Source: Corallium rubrum | Lineage: Eukaryota; Cnidaria; Anthozoa; Scleralcyonacea; Coralliidae | DNA: 64,000 nt | Direction: 5' to 3' | Assembly (NCBI GenBank): GCA_964035015.1 | Contig: OZ035998.1 | Span: forward strand, 33,088,628 to 33,152,627 | In this document: piece by piece, positions 1-11,300 of the stretch | How positions within the stretch are numbered: position 1 is the first letter of the stretch | How the letters are laid out: the number at the start of each line of letters is the position of its first letter | Made by a program: the position numbers and the translations under genes | The notes under the pieces: model-generated | Database searches by the model: none | Told to the model about the DNA's origin: nothing | What the model saw: only the letters and a program-made list of their open reading frames with translations

Positions 1-322
1 AGAACTCATAGAATTGTAATAGAAGATCTTTTACATTTTTTTCGTATCTTTCTTCGTTTTCAAGATAATTCAATTTGTTTACTATGTAAATGAGATGGTC
101 TCTGACGTCAGGAGCAGGGTACAGTATTTTCACACGTAGTAAAATCAGTTATATCTCTAAATTTGTTCAACGAAATCATTGAAAACGCCTTGTGGCACTG
201 AACATTTCATAACTGATATCTTGAAAACGAAGAAAGACACGAAAAAGTTGTAATAGATCTTCTATTACAATTTCACGAGTTCTTTCACATTAAACAAACT
301 TAATTTCTATTGCCAATACCCT
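1..322. mobile_element. TTAA-class palindromic MITE (TTGCCAAT family), cut by window edge
   Basis: Right end TTGCCAATACCC followed by TTAA (323-326). Arms carry GTAATAGAAGATCTTTTAC and its complement near 250. Same family as 30311-30787. Confidence 0.75.
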
Positions 323-394
323 TTAATACAAAAAAATCATTGAATGCTCTAACCAGTCAACCCGACTGCCTGCCTGCCTACCACAAAAATGCGA

Positions 395-545
395 TTGCCA
401 ACATCAACGTGCCAACATGCGACTTGACAAGAACGTCAGGAAAGCGTGCGCGTGTTTATTCGCCTAAATCAACACGTAATATTGCTAACACGTCACTTCC
501 AAAGTTTACTGAAAAAGCGCGAGAACATGGGACTTGATGAGAATG
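395..545. repeat. Outlying copies of the ~70-bp tandem repeat
   Basis: CAACATGCGACTTGACAAG, GTGTTTATTCGCCTAAATC and a second GGAACTTGATGAG-type unit match the array at 1650-2125. Confidence 0.65.
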
Positions 546-659
546 TCGGAAATTTCTGTCTCGTAAACAGTCGTTGCCAACCCAAACGGTCGATGGCAAC
601 CCAATGTTCTTGTACTGCTCAAGATTCCTCTCAGCACTCTAAGCCAGTAATTTAGTGGT

Positions 660-770
660 TAGTGGTAAAATATTGTTTTTAACCCTTTCAGTATCAAGCA
701 TGTACTTTAGTATTTTACTCCGGCTAATTAACGCCAAACGATTTTACTCGTCAATTCTTAGGTTTCAATC
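660..770. repeat. Decayed CCCTTTATC-type MITE
   Basis: AACCCTTTCAGTATCAAGC, TTTAGTATTTTACTC, ACGCCAAACGATTTTACTCG match the internal part of 30792-30885. Confidence 0.55.
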
Positions 771-1649
771 ACGTGACGTTTTACTTGAGATTTCATTTCT
801 GATTTACAGATGGTGGTCAGGCAAAATGAAAGTAGATTGATTTGTACGGCTTAGCGCAGTGCAAGTGTACGGCATTTTCCAACGTAAACAACTCTTGAGT
901 ATCAATATCATGTAAATATTTTGAAATAATAATTGACCTTGCCATTTGACATCACGTTGAATTCAGAAATAGGAAAACCTGTGCTTGGAACTTTGATACG
1001 GTCGGACCTTTTACTATTTTTTTAACTTTTACATATTTTTTTACTTTGTAGTTGAACTTTCATTTTTTTCGTCTCAGTAGATCTTAATTTTGTTTGGAGT
1101 TAAAGGTTTCGTAAAAATGTTAGAATTAAGGTTAAAGAGCTACTTGTGGGTCATATTAGCGTACACGCCAGGCGGTATAAAACGCGCTAGTGGATCTGGT
1201 TAGCATATAAGCTAGTCGGTAAACCAGGTTTCTGAAAGTCATGATAAAAAACACACCTAAAAACCAAAAATATTGTTTTCATTGTCCGTTTCGTTAAAGG
1301 CACAGCGTCAGGTATTAAATTACCGCTTAATTAATAGTTTCGTGCGAGACAAAAATTATATTTGTGTGCAAAGAAAAGGAGAAATACATAACGTCAAGTC
1401 ATTAGTGCATTTTCTTACGGACTATTTAGTCCAAGTTTTGACGTGTGTGATATTCACCATAATTTTAATCATGTGAACTTGAATTTGTCCACGAAGTTTT
1501 TCAGGTTTGCGTCATGGCGACACTGTGCCTTTAATCCGACGGTCAGACTTAATCAGGGTGTAGAAGGTGCACTTGGGGAAGCTAGGGTGATTGGGGAAGC
1601 CAGCTGGGGCATTGACCGTTTACGAGACGGGAAATTGCTTCGCCCATGC
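771..1649. other. Noncoding sequence, no feature recognised
   Basis: AT-rich sequence left of AP3D1 exon 29; probably intron. Short frames here lack similarity or codon signal. Confidence 0.5.
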
Positions 1650-2125
1650 CCCAACCTGCCAACATGCATGCAACTTCACAGGAATGTTGGACTAAAAGCG
1701 TGGCCACGAGGTTTATTAGCCTACACTAACGTGCTAACATGTAACTTCAAAGGAATGTTGAAAAAACCGCCTGCATGTGAAATTTATTCGCCTACGCACA
1801 AAATGCTTTACATCATTACATGCGACTTCATATAAGACTGTTGGAAAAGCTGCCTGTGCGGTTTATTCGGCTACACCAACATGCTTATATGTGATTTCAT
1901 AGGAATGTTAGAAAAGCGTGCCATGCACGAGGTTTATTCGCCTACAACAACCTGCTAACGTGCGACTTCATAGAAATGTTGGAAATGTCTGCCTGCATGT
2001 AAGGTTTATTCGCCTACGCTAACATGCTGACATGCAATTTTATAGAAATGTTGGAAACGCGTGCCCATGAGGTTTATTCCCCTACACCAACATGTGACTT
2101 TATAGGAATGTTGGAAAAGAGCGCG
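1650..2125. repeat. Diverged ~70-bp tandem repeat
   Basis: Six to seven copies built on GCGACTTCATAGGAATGTTG, then a variable GCGTGCC stretch, then GAGGTTTATTCGCCTACACC. Further degenerate copies at 395-545. Confidence 0.85.
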
Positions 2126-2287
2126 CGTAAGATCTAACTGCGTGCCCACATCAAAGTACTACATGCAACTACACGAAAAGTCGAGAACGTTGAAATACTG
2201 TAGCGTGTGTGCGACTTTTATCCACTACATACATATATACATACATACATATATGCTTTTTCCAATATTTGGAATAAAAATACTCAC

Positions 2288-2378
2288 CTCTTCTGATTCA
2301 TCTGGCTCCTCCGTTTTAGATTGGGGCGAGGTAACACGATGTGTGCGTACAGGTAACCGCTCACTATCCTCCAGCGGT
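2288..2378 (-). CDS. AP3D1: AP3D1 exon 29 of window (last one found)
   Basis: 91 bp, phase 2 to 0, acceptor tgatag, donor gtgagt. Encodes [20 protein letters not shown], aligned to human KPLADSEKLPIQKHRNTETS. Later exons were not seen in 1-2287, so the ear domain lies beyond the left edge. Confidence 0.93.
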
Positions 2379-5300
2379 CTATCAGGAGAAAAAAGTTCAA
2401 ATAATAAGCTTTATTAATTATAATAATTAATTAATTAATTAATTTATAATTATAATAATAAGCATTGCTTTAAAACAATTACTAGTGGTGGAAGCAACAA
2501 GTAATATATACGTTATTTGCGTTCGAATTATCTGTGCATTCTCATCAACAATCTTTAAAGAGTCTATACTATGGTTGGGGATTTTACATATTTAGGATAT
2601 TTGGAACCTTCTGAGAAGATTTGTAATATATCTTTCTTTTCTAAAGTTTCATTTTCATGGCTGTTAAAGGCGACGGAAGTGACGTCAAAGGAGGAATTTG
2701 TCTATATAAAAACAGATTCCTCCTTTGACGTCACTGCCGTCAACTTTAACAGCAAAAAAAGTCCATAAAGATGAAATTTTAGAAAAGGAAGATATATTAC
2801 AAATCTTCTCAGAAGGTTCTAACTATTTTAAATATATAAAATCCCCAATTAGGCTGAGAAAATCGACCGGAAAGTTTCTGCATTATGTATCCAATTTACA
2901 ACATCTGATTAAACATTTATTTCTTTTGAATTTTCTTCATAAATAATTAATAAATTCGATTACAGAAAAACATGAGCAACCGATTTTTATCACACAGGCG
3001 CAAGCCAAAACCTACTTAAGAACTGATGCATAGAAATGATCATTTTTATCGCCTATTTTAAAAATACAAACTGTTTTAGCTGAGAAAATCAACGATGTAA
3101 ATCACGACGATTCTCTTGCCGATTTACAGATATTGATTAAATAATATTTCCCTTCGAATATTCTTCATGAATTTTTAATTTTAATGATTTTTTTGAGTGT
3201 GAAAAACCTACCTACCCTGCGAGTCAGAGCCCTACAAAAGCTTCGGGGGAAAGTGGGCTCTGCCAACAAACTCGATCTTCGCCCCAAGTTTGGGGTGAGT
3301 CAGTCAGGTTTTAAACTGGTCAAACAAGTTCTCGTTTACGAACACGCGTAAGCAGGAAAATAGGAAGTGACGCGTTAGAGCCTGGGCCCGAAATAGTATC
3401 TTGGCAACCGTTCACGCATGCTCAAAAACAAATATCGAGTTTGTTGGCACAGCTCACTTTCCCCCGAAGCCTGCGTAGGTCGGAAAGGGACTCTGACTCG
3501 CAGGGTAAAACCTACCCTGCATGGTTAAGAGATTTTCTTTCTTTTATAAGTTACGCGATGGAGGGTGAGGAAAAACAACATCTCTTGTACAAAGCGGTAT
3601 GAACCTCACTTTCATGCACTTCATGCTATGTTTGGTGGTAAATCTCATACACTAATTAACAAATATATTCCATTTTGCCGTTGTCTGTTCAGTCAGATGC
3701 AGAGATGACGTCACAACGTTGGTAAGACAAAAAATTGGCCCACGAGACGCAGTTCTTACCACATTGTGACGTCCTCTGTGCATCTATAACTGAACAGACA
3801 ACAAAAAAAATGGAATCTATTTGTTTTATACAAAACGGGGTATTGAAAAAGATAAAATCACTTCATCTGACGTGATCCGTAATCTATACAAATCAAGCAA
3901 CTTCACTAGCTCGTGAAGTATTATTCAAATTATTGTATAATCTAATATAGGTTCGACCAATCGTATCACTCTATTTAAGGAATATCCAATCATTTTGAAC
4001 TAGCTACAATGCTATTGACGTGGTTTGTTCAATCAGCATCCCGCTTCCCGCCAGAACTTCTCTCTCCTCCGGGTCCCCCGCTCCATCACGTAACTTATAG
4101 CGTGAAAATCCTTTTAAAATGATATAATAGTGACATTCACAACTTTTCCATATCTTACTTTGGTTTAAAAATACTAAAATTTGTTTAATATATTTAAAGT
4201 ACCTATGAAACGAAAATTAAATTTGTCTTAAAATTATAAGAACACTTAAAATTATAGAATAACAACTTTGGCAGTTTTTCGTTTCCTTGCTTTGTTCTTG
4301 AGATATTTCAGTTTGTTTGATATGTAAATTGAACATTTTGGCGTCGTAGGTGCATAATGAGCTATCGGAAAAAGTTAGATATCTTTTCTATTATCAAACC
4401 AAATTAATTCTGCCTTTTCCGGATGTTGAGCCTATGTTTATTACGTCACCTTAATTTTCATTGGTTCGCCGTTCTAATTAATTATTCTCACATGTAAATA
4501 ACTTATATATAGATAGATAGAATTTCACACTTGTCAATTATTATTCTGAAGATGTTGCAAGATTAGCAACGAAACGTTAGTAAACTTATTTTAAAATGTT
4601 TTGACTTTGTTATTCATGGCTTTGCATTTAAGAATTTTGAGCTGGGCTCTTATCTTTATAATTCGAAGGAAGAATGTGGATGTGTTTCGCCCACAACACT
4701 AAACATGCATATCTTCAAGGATTATTATATTTGATAATAGCAAAGATATACAACTTTCTCGATAACTTATTATGCACGTATCAAACAAATTAAAATATCT
4801 CAACAACGAAGCAAGGAAGCGAAAAACTGTAAAATATGTTACTCTATCATTTTAAGTGTTCTTTCAAATAAGACAATAGGCACTGAGAACATCACTTCTT
4901 GAAAACCCCTTGCATGTCTTCGGAATAGACCTTTTCGATAATTACGTCACGCTGCATGAAAACGAGGCTCCCAGGCCAAAGTTTCACAATTTTGATTATC
5001 ATAGTAATCTGCTGTATTTGTTTATGGAAGAAGATGGCTAATAACGTCCAAACTATATATATGGTAGAAACACATCGTGTACGTATGTTGTTAGGCATTT
5101 TGTAAGCTTTCATTTGATGTATCTTTTAAGTTTTTGTGACGTGTGTAACTTTTTAAAATGTCCAAAATGTTCGCACCATTGCTCGTCAAGTAATAATAAT
5201 GGAGTCCCACAACTGTTGTAGAATTTCGGATATTGTTCTTAAAATACATAACGCACAACTTTGAAACATATATCAAACGGAAGATACTGTAAAACGCTAT

Positions 5301-8300
5301 TTGTGGTACAACTTTCAGGTTTCTAGTTTAAGAGAAAGTATTTTAAAACTGATGGGAAAACGTACTATTATCTTGGTCTGAGTTGTAAACAAAACACATC
5401 AGACCAAGATAATATTAATTTTTCTCATTTTTAAGATACTTCCCCTTAAGCTAGAAACTTGAAAGTTCTACCACAAATAGCATTTTACAGTATCTTCTGT
5501 TTGATATACATTTCAAAGTTGTATGTTAAATATTTTAAAAACGGTATTCGAAATTCTACAACAGTTGTGAGAAATCCATATCATATTTATTACTTGACGA
5601 GCAATGGTGCGAACATTTTGGACATTTTAAAAAGTTACACAGAACACAGAAACTTAAAATATACATCAAATGAAAGCTTATGAAATGCCTAACAACATAC
5701 GTACACGATGTATTTCTACCATATATAGTTTGGACGTTATTAGCCATCTTCTTCCATAAACAAATATGGCAGGTTACTATGATTATCAAAATTGTGAAAC
5801 TTTGGCCTGGGAGCCTCGTTTTCATGCAGCGTGACGTAATTATCGAAAAGGTCTATTACAACAAACTCACTTGAAACGTTGGTTGTTTGTGTTGATTGTG
5901 TGATACGAAACGTACAAATTTCCATGTGATTTAACATAAATCAAAGATTACGCGGTTTTCATGTAATATATCAACGAGTTGGCGTGTTTCATCAAAGGAT
6001 CCAAACACGAGGAAACATGATGAAAACACGAAGACGAAATTATTTGGATTCCCCTAATAAAACACGATAAACGAGTTGTTGATATGACGTCTCAATCGAA
6101 CGATTTTAATTAGATAATGCAATTAAAATAGATCCTCTAGAGATTCTAGTGTAAAATTTGCTCATACACCAACTTGTTTATCTTATATTTATCATAGATA
6201 ACTGAAATCTAAGAAATTACATGAACACCGATTTTCATCCAATATCTGAGATGGTATACAATTTTAGGTATATTTTTGGTGTTCAATCAGGTGATTGAAT
6301 GAACTAACGTAATTGGCTGATTATTCATAAATTATTAATAAGTTTGAGATCATACTATAGTGCATGTGACGTCGAAGTTCGATAGAACGACGTTAAATAT
6401 GGAGATTTTCAAAATGCAAGTTTTACGTCAAATCGAGTTAAAAAAATGTAGCACAGCGAAGAGCAGGTGAACTATCGGGACTTTTAGGAACGAAATACTG
6501 ACGTTTCGAGCCGAGCCCTTTAAGCCGGTTTTCCACTAGGCGACGTTTTTCGCGCGAAGCGACTTTTTCTTTTGTCTCATGAGCTCTGAGCTGGAACTAA
6601 TCAGAAATCTATTGAATTCGAACAAAAAAAGGTCGCTTCGCGCGAAAAATAATCGCCTAGTGGAAAACCAGCTTTACTCTGACAAAGAGCTCTCCTCGCA
6701 ACGTCAGTATAACCTTCCTAAAAATCTCGGCAGTTCGCCAGCTTTTTGCTTTGCTATATTCAAAACACTACCCATGCACGAAGCATTTAACAATTATTCG
6801 CCTCAGGCTCAGTGAATATCGGTGAATAATAACCTCGACTTCGTCTCGGTTATTATTCACCGATATTCACTGAGCATGAGGCGAATAATTGTTTTAGAAT
6901 AAATACACATTTTCGTACTTTTAGGAACAACATTTTCTTTAAAATTGTTAATTTCCTCGTCTGTCACATTGACAACTTGGCTGGCGGCCATTTCGGATGA
7001 ACGCTGTAGGTGATTATCGAGAATTAATCCGAAGTAGCTCGACCAATCAGCGCGCGCGATTTTCTACAATCACCTGCATGTATTTATACTAATAAACATT
7101 TTTTACATTCTTGCGCAAACGTAAAGGTAGAGAATAATGATAATAAGTGCTGCGAGTCACGAACCATACCGTGGGCAAGTAGAGAAAACATACCCGACCG
7201 CGGCTGAAATTCAAACCCGCGACCTTCGGTTTACTAGTCCGACGCTCTGTCAACTAACCTACATGGTCAAGTTGGGAGGAGATCGTGGAAATAATGGTAC
7301 TTTTTATATTTGGTATTTCAAAACTGAACTCTACTTTCTTCAATATCGAGAGACTTAAATCTTCATCTTGTGTTGTTGGAATAGCTTATGTGCGACAGCG
7401 AACTCAGATGTGTCAGTCGGTAGAGCGTCGGTCTAGTAAACCAAAGATCGGGGGTTCGAATCTCAGCCGCGGTAAAGTTGAGTTTTTTCTATTTACCCGG
7501 TACGGTTCGCTACTCGGAGTAGCACCTAATATCATTAGTACTAGAAGTTACTATCGCAAGTGAAGTGCTGCCTCAAATGGGACAACAACCTTTAATTCAT
7601 TAGTATGAAATAGTCTATTTTTCACTACATATACAGTTTGATATATTTTTTTACAATACTCAACACCCATTATTAATATCTGCGAAAAAAAGATGAAATA
7701 AATGAGCATGAAATTAAAGGATTACTTACTTCTCAAGATCAACATTCAAAAGACTATGAGGATCATTTGTGTTCAACGTTGGTTTCTCCTTTTCATCATC
7801 GTCAGAAACACGAGCATTCTATCGTAAAGAATTGGAAGTCTGACTAAAAAAATCTGAGTGGCTTCCGTCGTGTATTTAAAAAACTATCAAAGCAACACAT
7901 ATAAACGCAGTGAGGGCATGCATAAAAAGGACTCCGATCCCCTGCTACCGACCTACAATTTGTTGCCATAAATCGAGTTTCAAGCACGAGTTAATTTGAA
8001 CAATCAATAAATCTATCAAACAATTCCACGTTGGTTTCAAATGATGTTTGAAGGCCACGTGGAGCTTTGTCTTTAACAATTTTATTAAGCATAACAAACG
8101 ACCACAACATCGAGGCTGTCATCATCAGAGCCCAGCTGCGCTACTAAGACATTCAGAAAAGTGAAAGGAGAGCTGCAGTTCAGAAAAGGGGTCAAGATCT
8201 TGGCAGAGACCGTCACTTGGTCCAAAACAAACAGAGGAGGAAAGCTCAACAACAAGATCCACACCCTAGCACATACTCTTGCCCAAACTGCCTGAAAGGA

Positions 8301-11300
8301 TCGGTGCCTCAAGGATTGGCTTGCTCAGCCACTAAAGAACTCGGAACCAAGCAAGGCGTTTTTATTATTGTATCAATAATCATCATCACTATCATGCACC
8401 ATAACTATCGCCACCACCATTCCCATTACTGGTTATTGCCATTACCATTTGCACCACCATTACCTCATCATCGCCATCACCATCACCACAACCATCATTA
8501 CCATTATCATCACCAACACCATAACTACCATTACCATTATCATCACCATTACAATCATCATCGCCATTAATGGTCATTGCCACTACCATCACCATCACCA
8601 TCACCATTACCACAACCATGATTACCATTACCATCACCATTACAATCATCATCGCCATTACCACTACCACCACCATCACCACAACCATCATCACCATTAT
8701 CAACACCATTATGATCACCATTACAATCATCATCGCCATTACTGGTCAGTACCACTACCATCTCCATTACCATCACATTCATCATCACCATCACCAACAC
8801 TATCACCACTAATATCACTACCATGGAGCAATCATATCAGCATCAACATAATCATCGTCATTGTTGTCATGAAACTGGAAAAGGCGGTCATAGCTATCAC
8901 TGAGTGACACCAACGACAATAGCATATTGTTTGCACATAATTATTTGATAAAGACTATCCGCATCGTCAATTTATAGCGTAACTATATTTACTTGTACGC
9001 TATAGATATCCGTCACTCCAAAGTAACCACATAACTAATGATTGGTTGTTGGTAGTACGATAATTTAGAACATTCGAATCCAGTTTCTCTCAAACTCGAA
9101 GCATGCATACTTACGTCAGGCATTTCTCCTTCAAAAGTCTTGAGCACCTCATAAACAGGGCGAGATTCGTTGTCAGAATCAGAACCGCCCTTTCGTCCCT
9201 TTTTGCCTGCAAAATACGACAGTTTAATGTTCATGGCAAGATACAACATAAAGAACGTTTTTCCCAAGGATAGACAACGTTTGTCTTCAGATAGTGAAAC
9301 AAAAGTAGACTGCTGTGTAGGCAGTGTTGAAACAACAATCGAAATATAGTTTAGGTTAGATATACTGCCGAAACAGAGAACGTAGGAGCCTAACGTTTTG
9401 AGCGAAGGCCCTTCTCTGAAGAAGGGCCTTCGCTCAAAACGTTAGGCTAGACTCCTACTTTGTCTTCAGAGACCGCCTGATCAGCATAAATATGGCGAGC
9501 GGAACTACATACAGGAATGGTTTCAATCTCGTTCCCAGAGCCCACGTTCCCCACCCGGGAAACGAGAGACTCCGGGATAATCCGTTTCACATCGATATTT
9601 CATTGGCTGATGAACACAGTGAACTCTATAAAACTCTTCTTCCGGATAACAAGAATCCTGTGATGGCGTGAACGGATTATCCCAGAGCCTCTCGTTTCCC
9701 GCCCATTGGGTAAGGGAACGTGGGCTCTGGGAACGAGATTGGAATGGTTTAGTAATGAGAGAAATCATTACTTTATACACTTAAGGTGGCTCCCTACGGT
9801 AATTTTAAGAAACGACTGGTAACGAGTATGACGTCCGCACATGCGTAAATAGCTATTTTGTCCAGTTGATATTCTGTCACGTCAGCAGTCGTCCCAGCGA
9901 TACAAATGCTCAAATATCACACAGTTGCTTCGGTAAAATTCTTTACAATTTTGTACAAAAGACATAACTTTTTTTATCCATTAAGTTTATGGCGAAAAAT
10001 CTGTCGTGACAATTTTCCCTAATATTTCGCTGTGGTATTCTATGTGGAGAAAACTGACTAAATAACAATTTTTAGAAATTTTGACCGACGAAAACTGGAG
10101 ATATGCGTCTAAATAGACAAAAACCGTGAAAATTTGATAAATTTCAAACGCCATTATTACAATGGTATAGATATTAGCACTATTCAACAAATACTTCATA
10201 TAAGTGTGGTTCTTCAGTTCAGTATACAGAATAGTTATGTAATACTGTAGTTATTTCATAGACAGCAATAACCATAGACTATAGACCACTTTCATAATAG
10301 CGATTAATTTGAATATTCTTTTGTGTGCATTTTATTAAGCCTTTCTGGCCTCGTTTGTGTGTCTGCAATTCAAAAGAATCTTTGCTTGATAACGAGGCCA
10401 AGAAGGGTCATTTAGATGCACATAAAAGAATATTTAAAGCGTCGGCCATTATGAAAGTGGTCTATGACTGAACGTAACAAGTCATGAAAAAACTAAAACT
10501 CTAGGGAGTCACCTTAACATACAAAATCATTCATGTCGAGAATTTAGATTATGTTTTTGTGATTTTTTCTTTGATCTACGAAAGTAAAAAAACACGTCTG
10601 CATATAGCAGGTTATGATAACTTTCTTCCTGAAACGCGATCTAAGAAAGGAAAACAAAAAATAGGCGAAGTAGGACACTTTTTTCAATAAGCACGAAAAG
10701 TGCACAACACAGAATACCTTTTCTTCTTTTGCTCCTGGACTTCTTGGAAGACTTTTCGGTTCCTTTAAATTGAGAAACAGTTGTAAGCATAGCAAAATCC
10801 AGACACTTGCTAAAACTAGAATATACATTCTTAAACATGCCAAAAAAAATACTCCTGCGAAATCGTAAAAGAAACCTACAGTTGAGACTTCTATTGAAGC
10901 AACAGGGCCGTTTATACGAGAGCCGAAAGACGCGACTTACATAAGACGCGACACATTCGTATAAATGATACAAAAAATTAATATGTTCGCGTCTTACACA
11001 AGCCGATGCTTGTTGAAAAACGCCGTATAAATGGGTTAGTTCGCGCCCCTATTGTTTTATAAACAATGAAACTTTCATTAACCCTTTAACACAGCCAAGT
11101 TTCTGCAGTGAAGTCGATGTAAGTTAAAATCTGATACTTGGAACGCTAACGCGTAAACCAAAAGATGAGGCAAAAAGTTCCAGGCCCCCGCGGTTTGCAG
11201 GTAGGTTTCAGTCTCCCACAAAATGTTTCTTACACGGTTGCCTGTCTTGAACGAACTGCAAAGGCTCGAAAAAAGGTTTGAAAAAATTATTTATCAAACA

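Larger units (their letters stand above)
4198..4884. mobile_element. AGTGCC-type palindromic MITE, interrupted
   Basis: Left TTAA (4194-4197) then AGTACCTATGAAACGAAAAT. Arms pair CTTGAGATATTTCAGTTTG with its complement near 4795. Carries an inserted retro-tail at ~4406-4660. Confidence 0.75.

Noticed and set aside
1-2287. Search for further hinge or ear exons
   Set aside because: No lysine-rich or ear-like minus-strand exon with proper borders was seen.
8392-8907. Histidine-rich and Met/Val/Asp-rich frames on both strands
   Set aside because: Low-complexity CACCAT repeat, no splice or codon signal.
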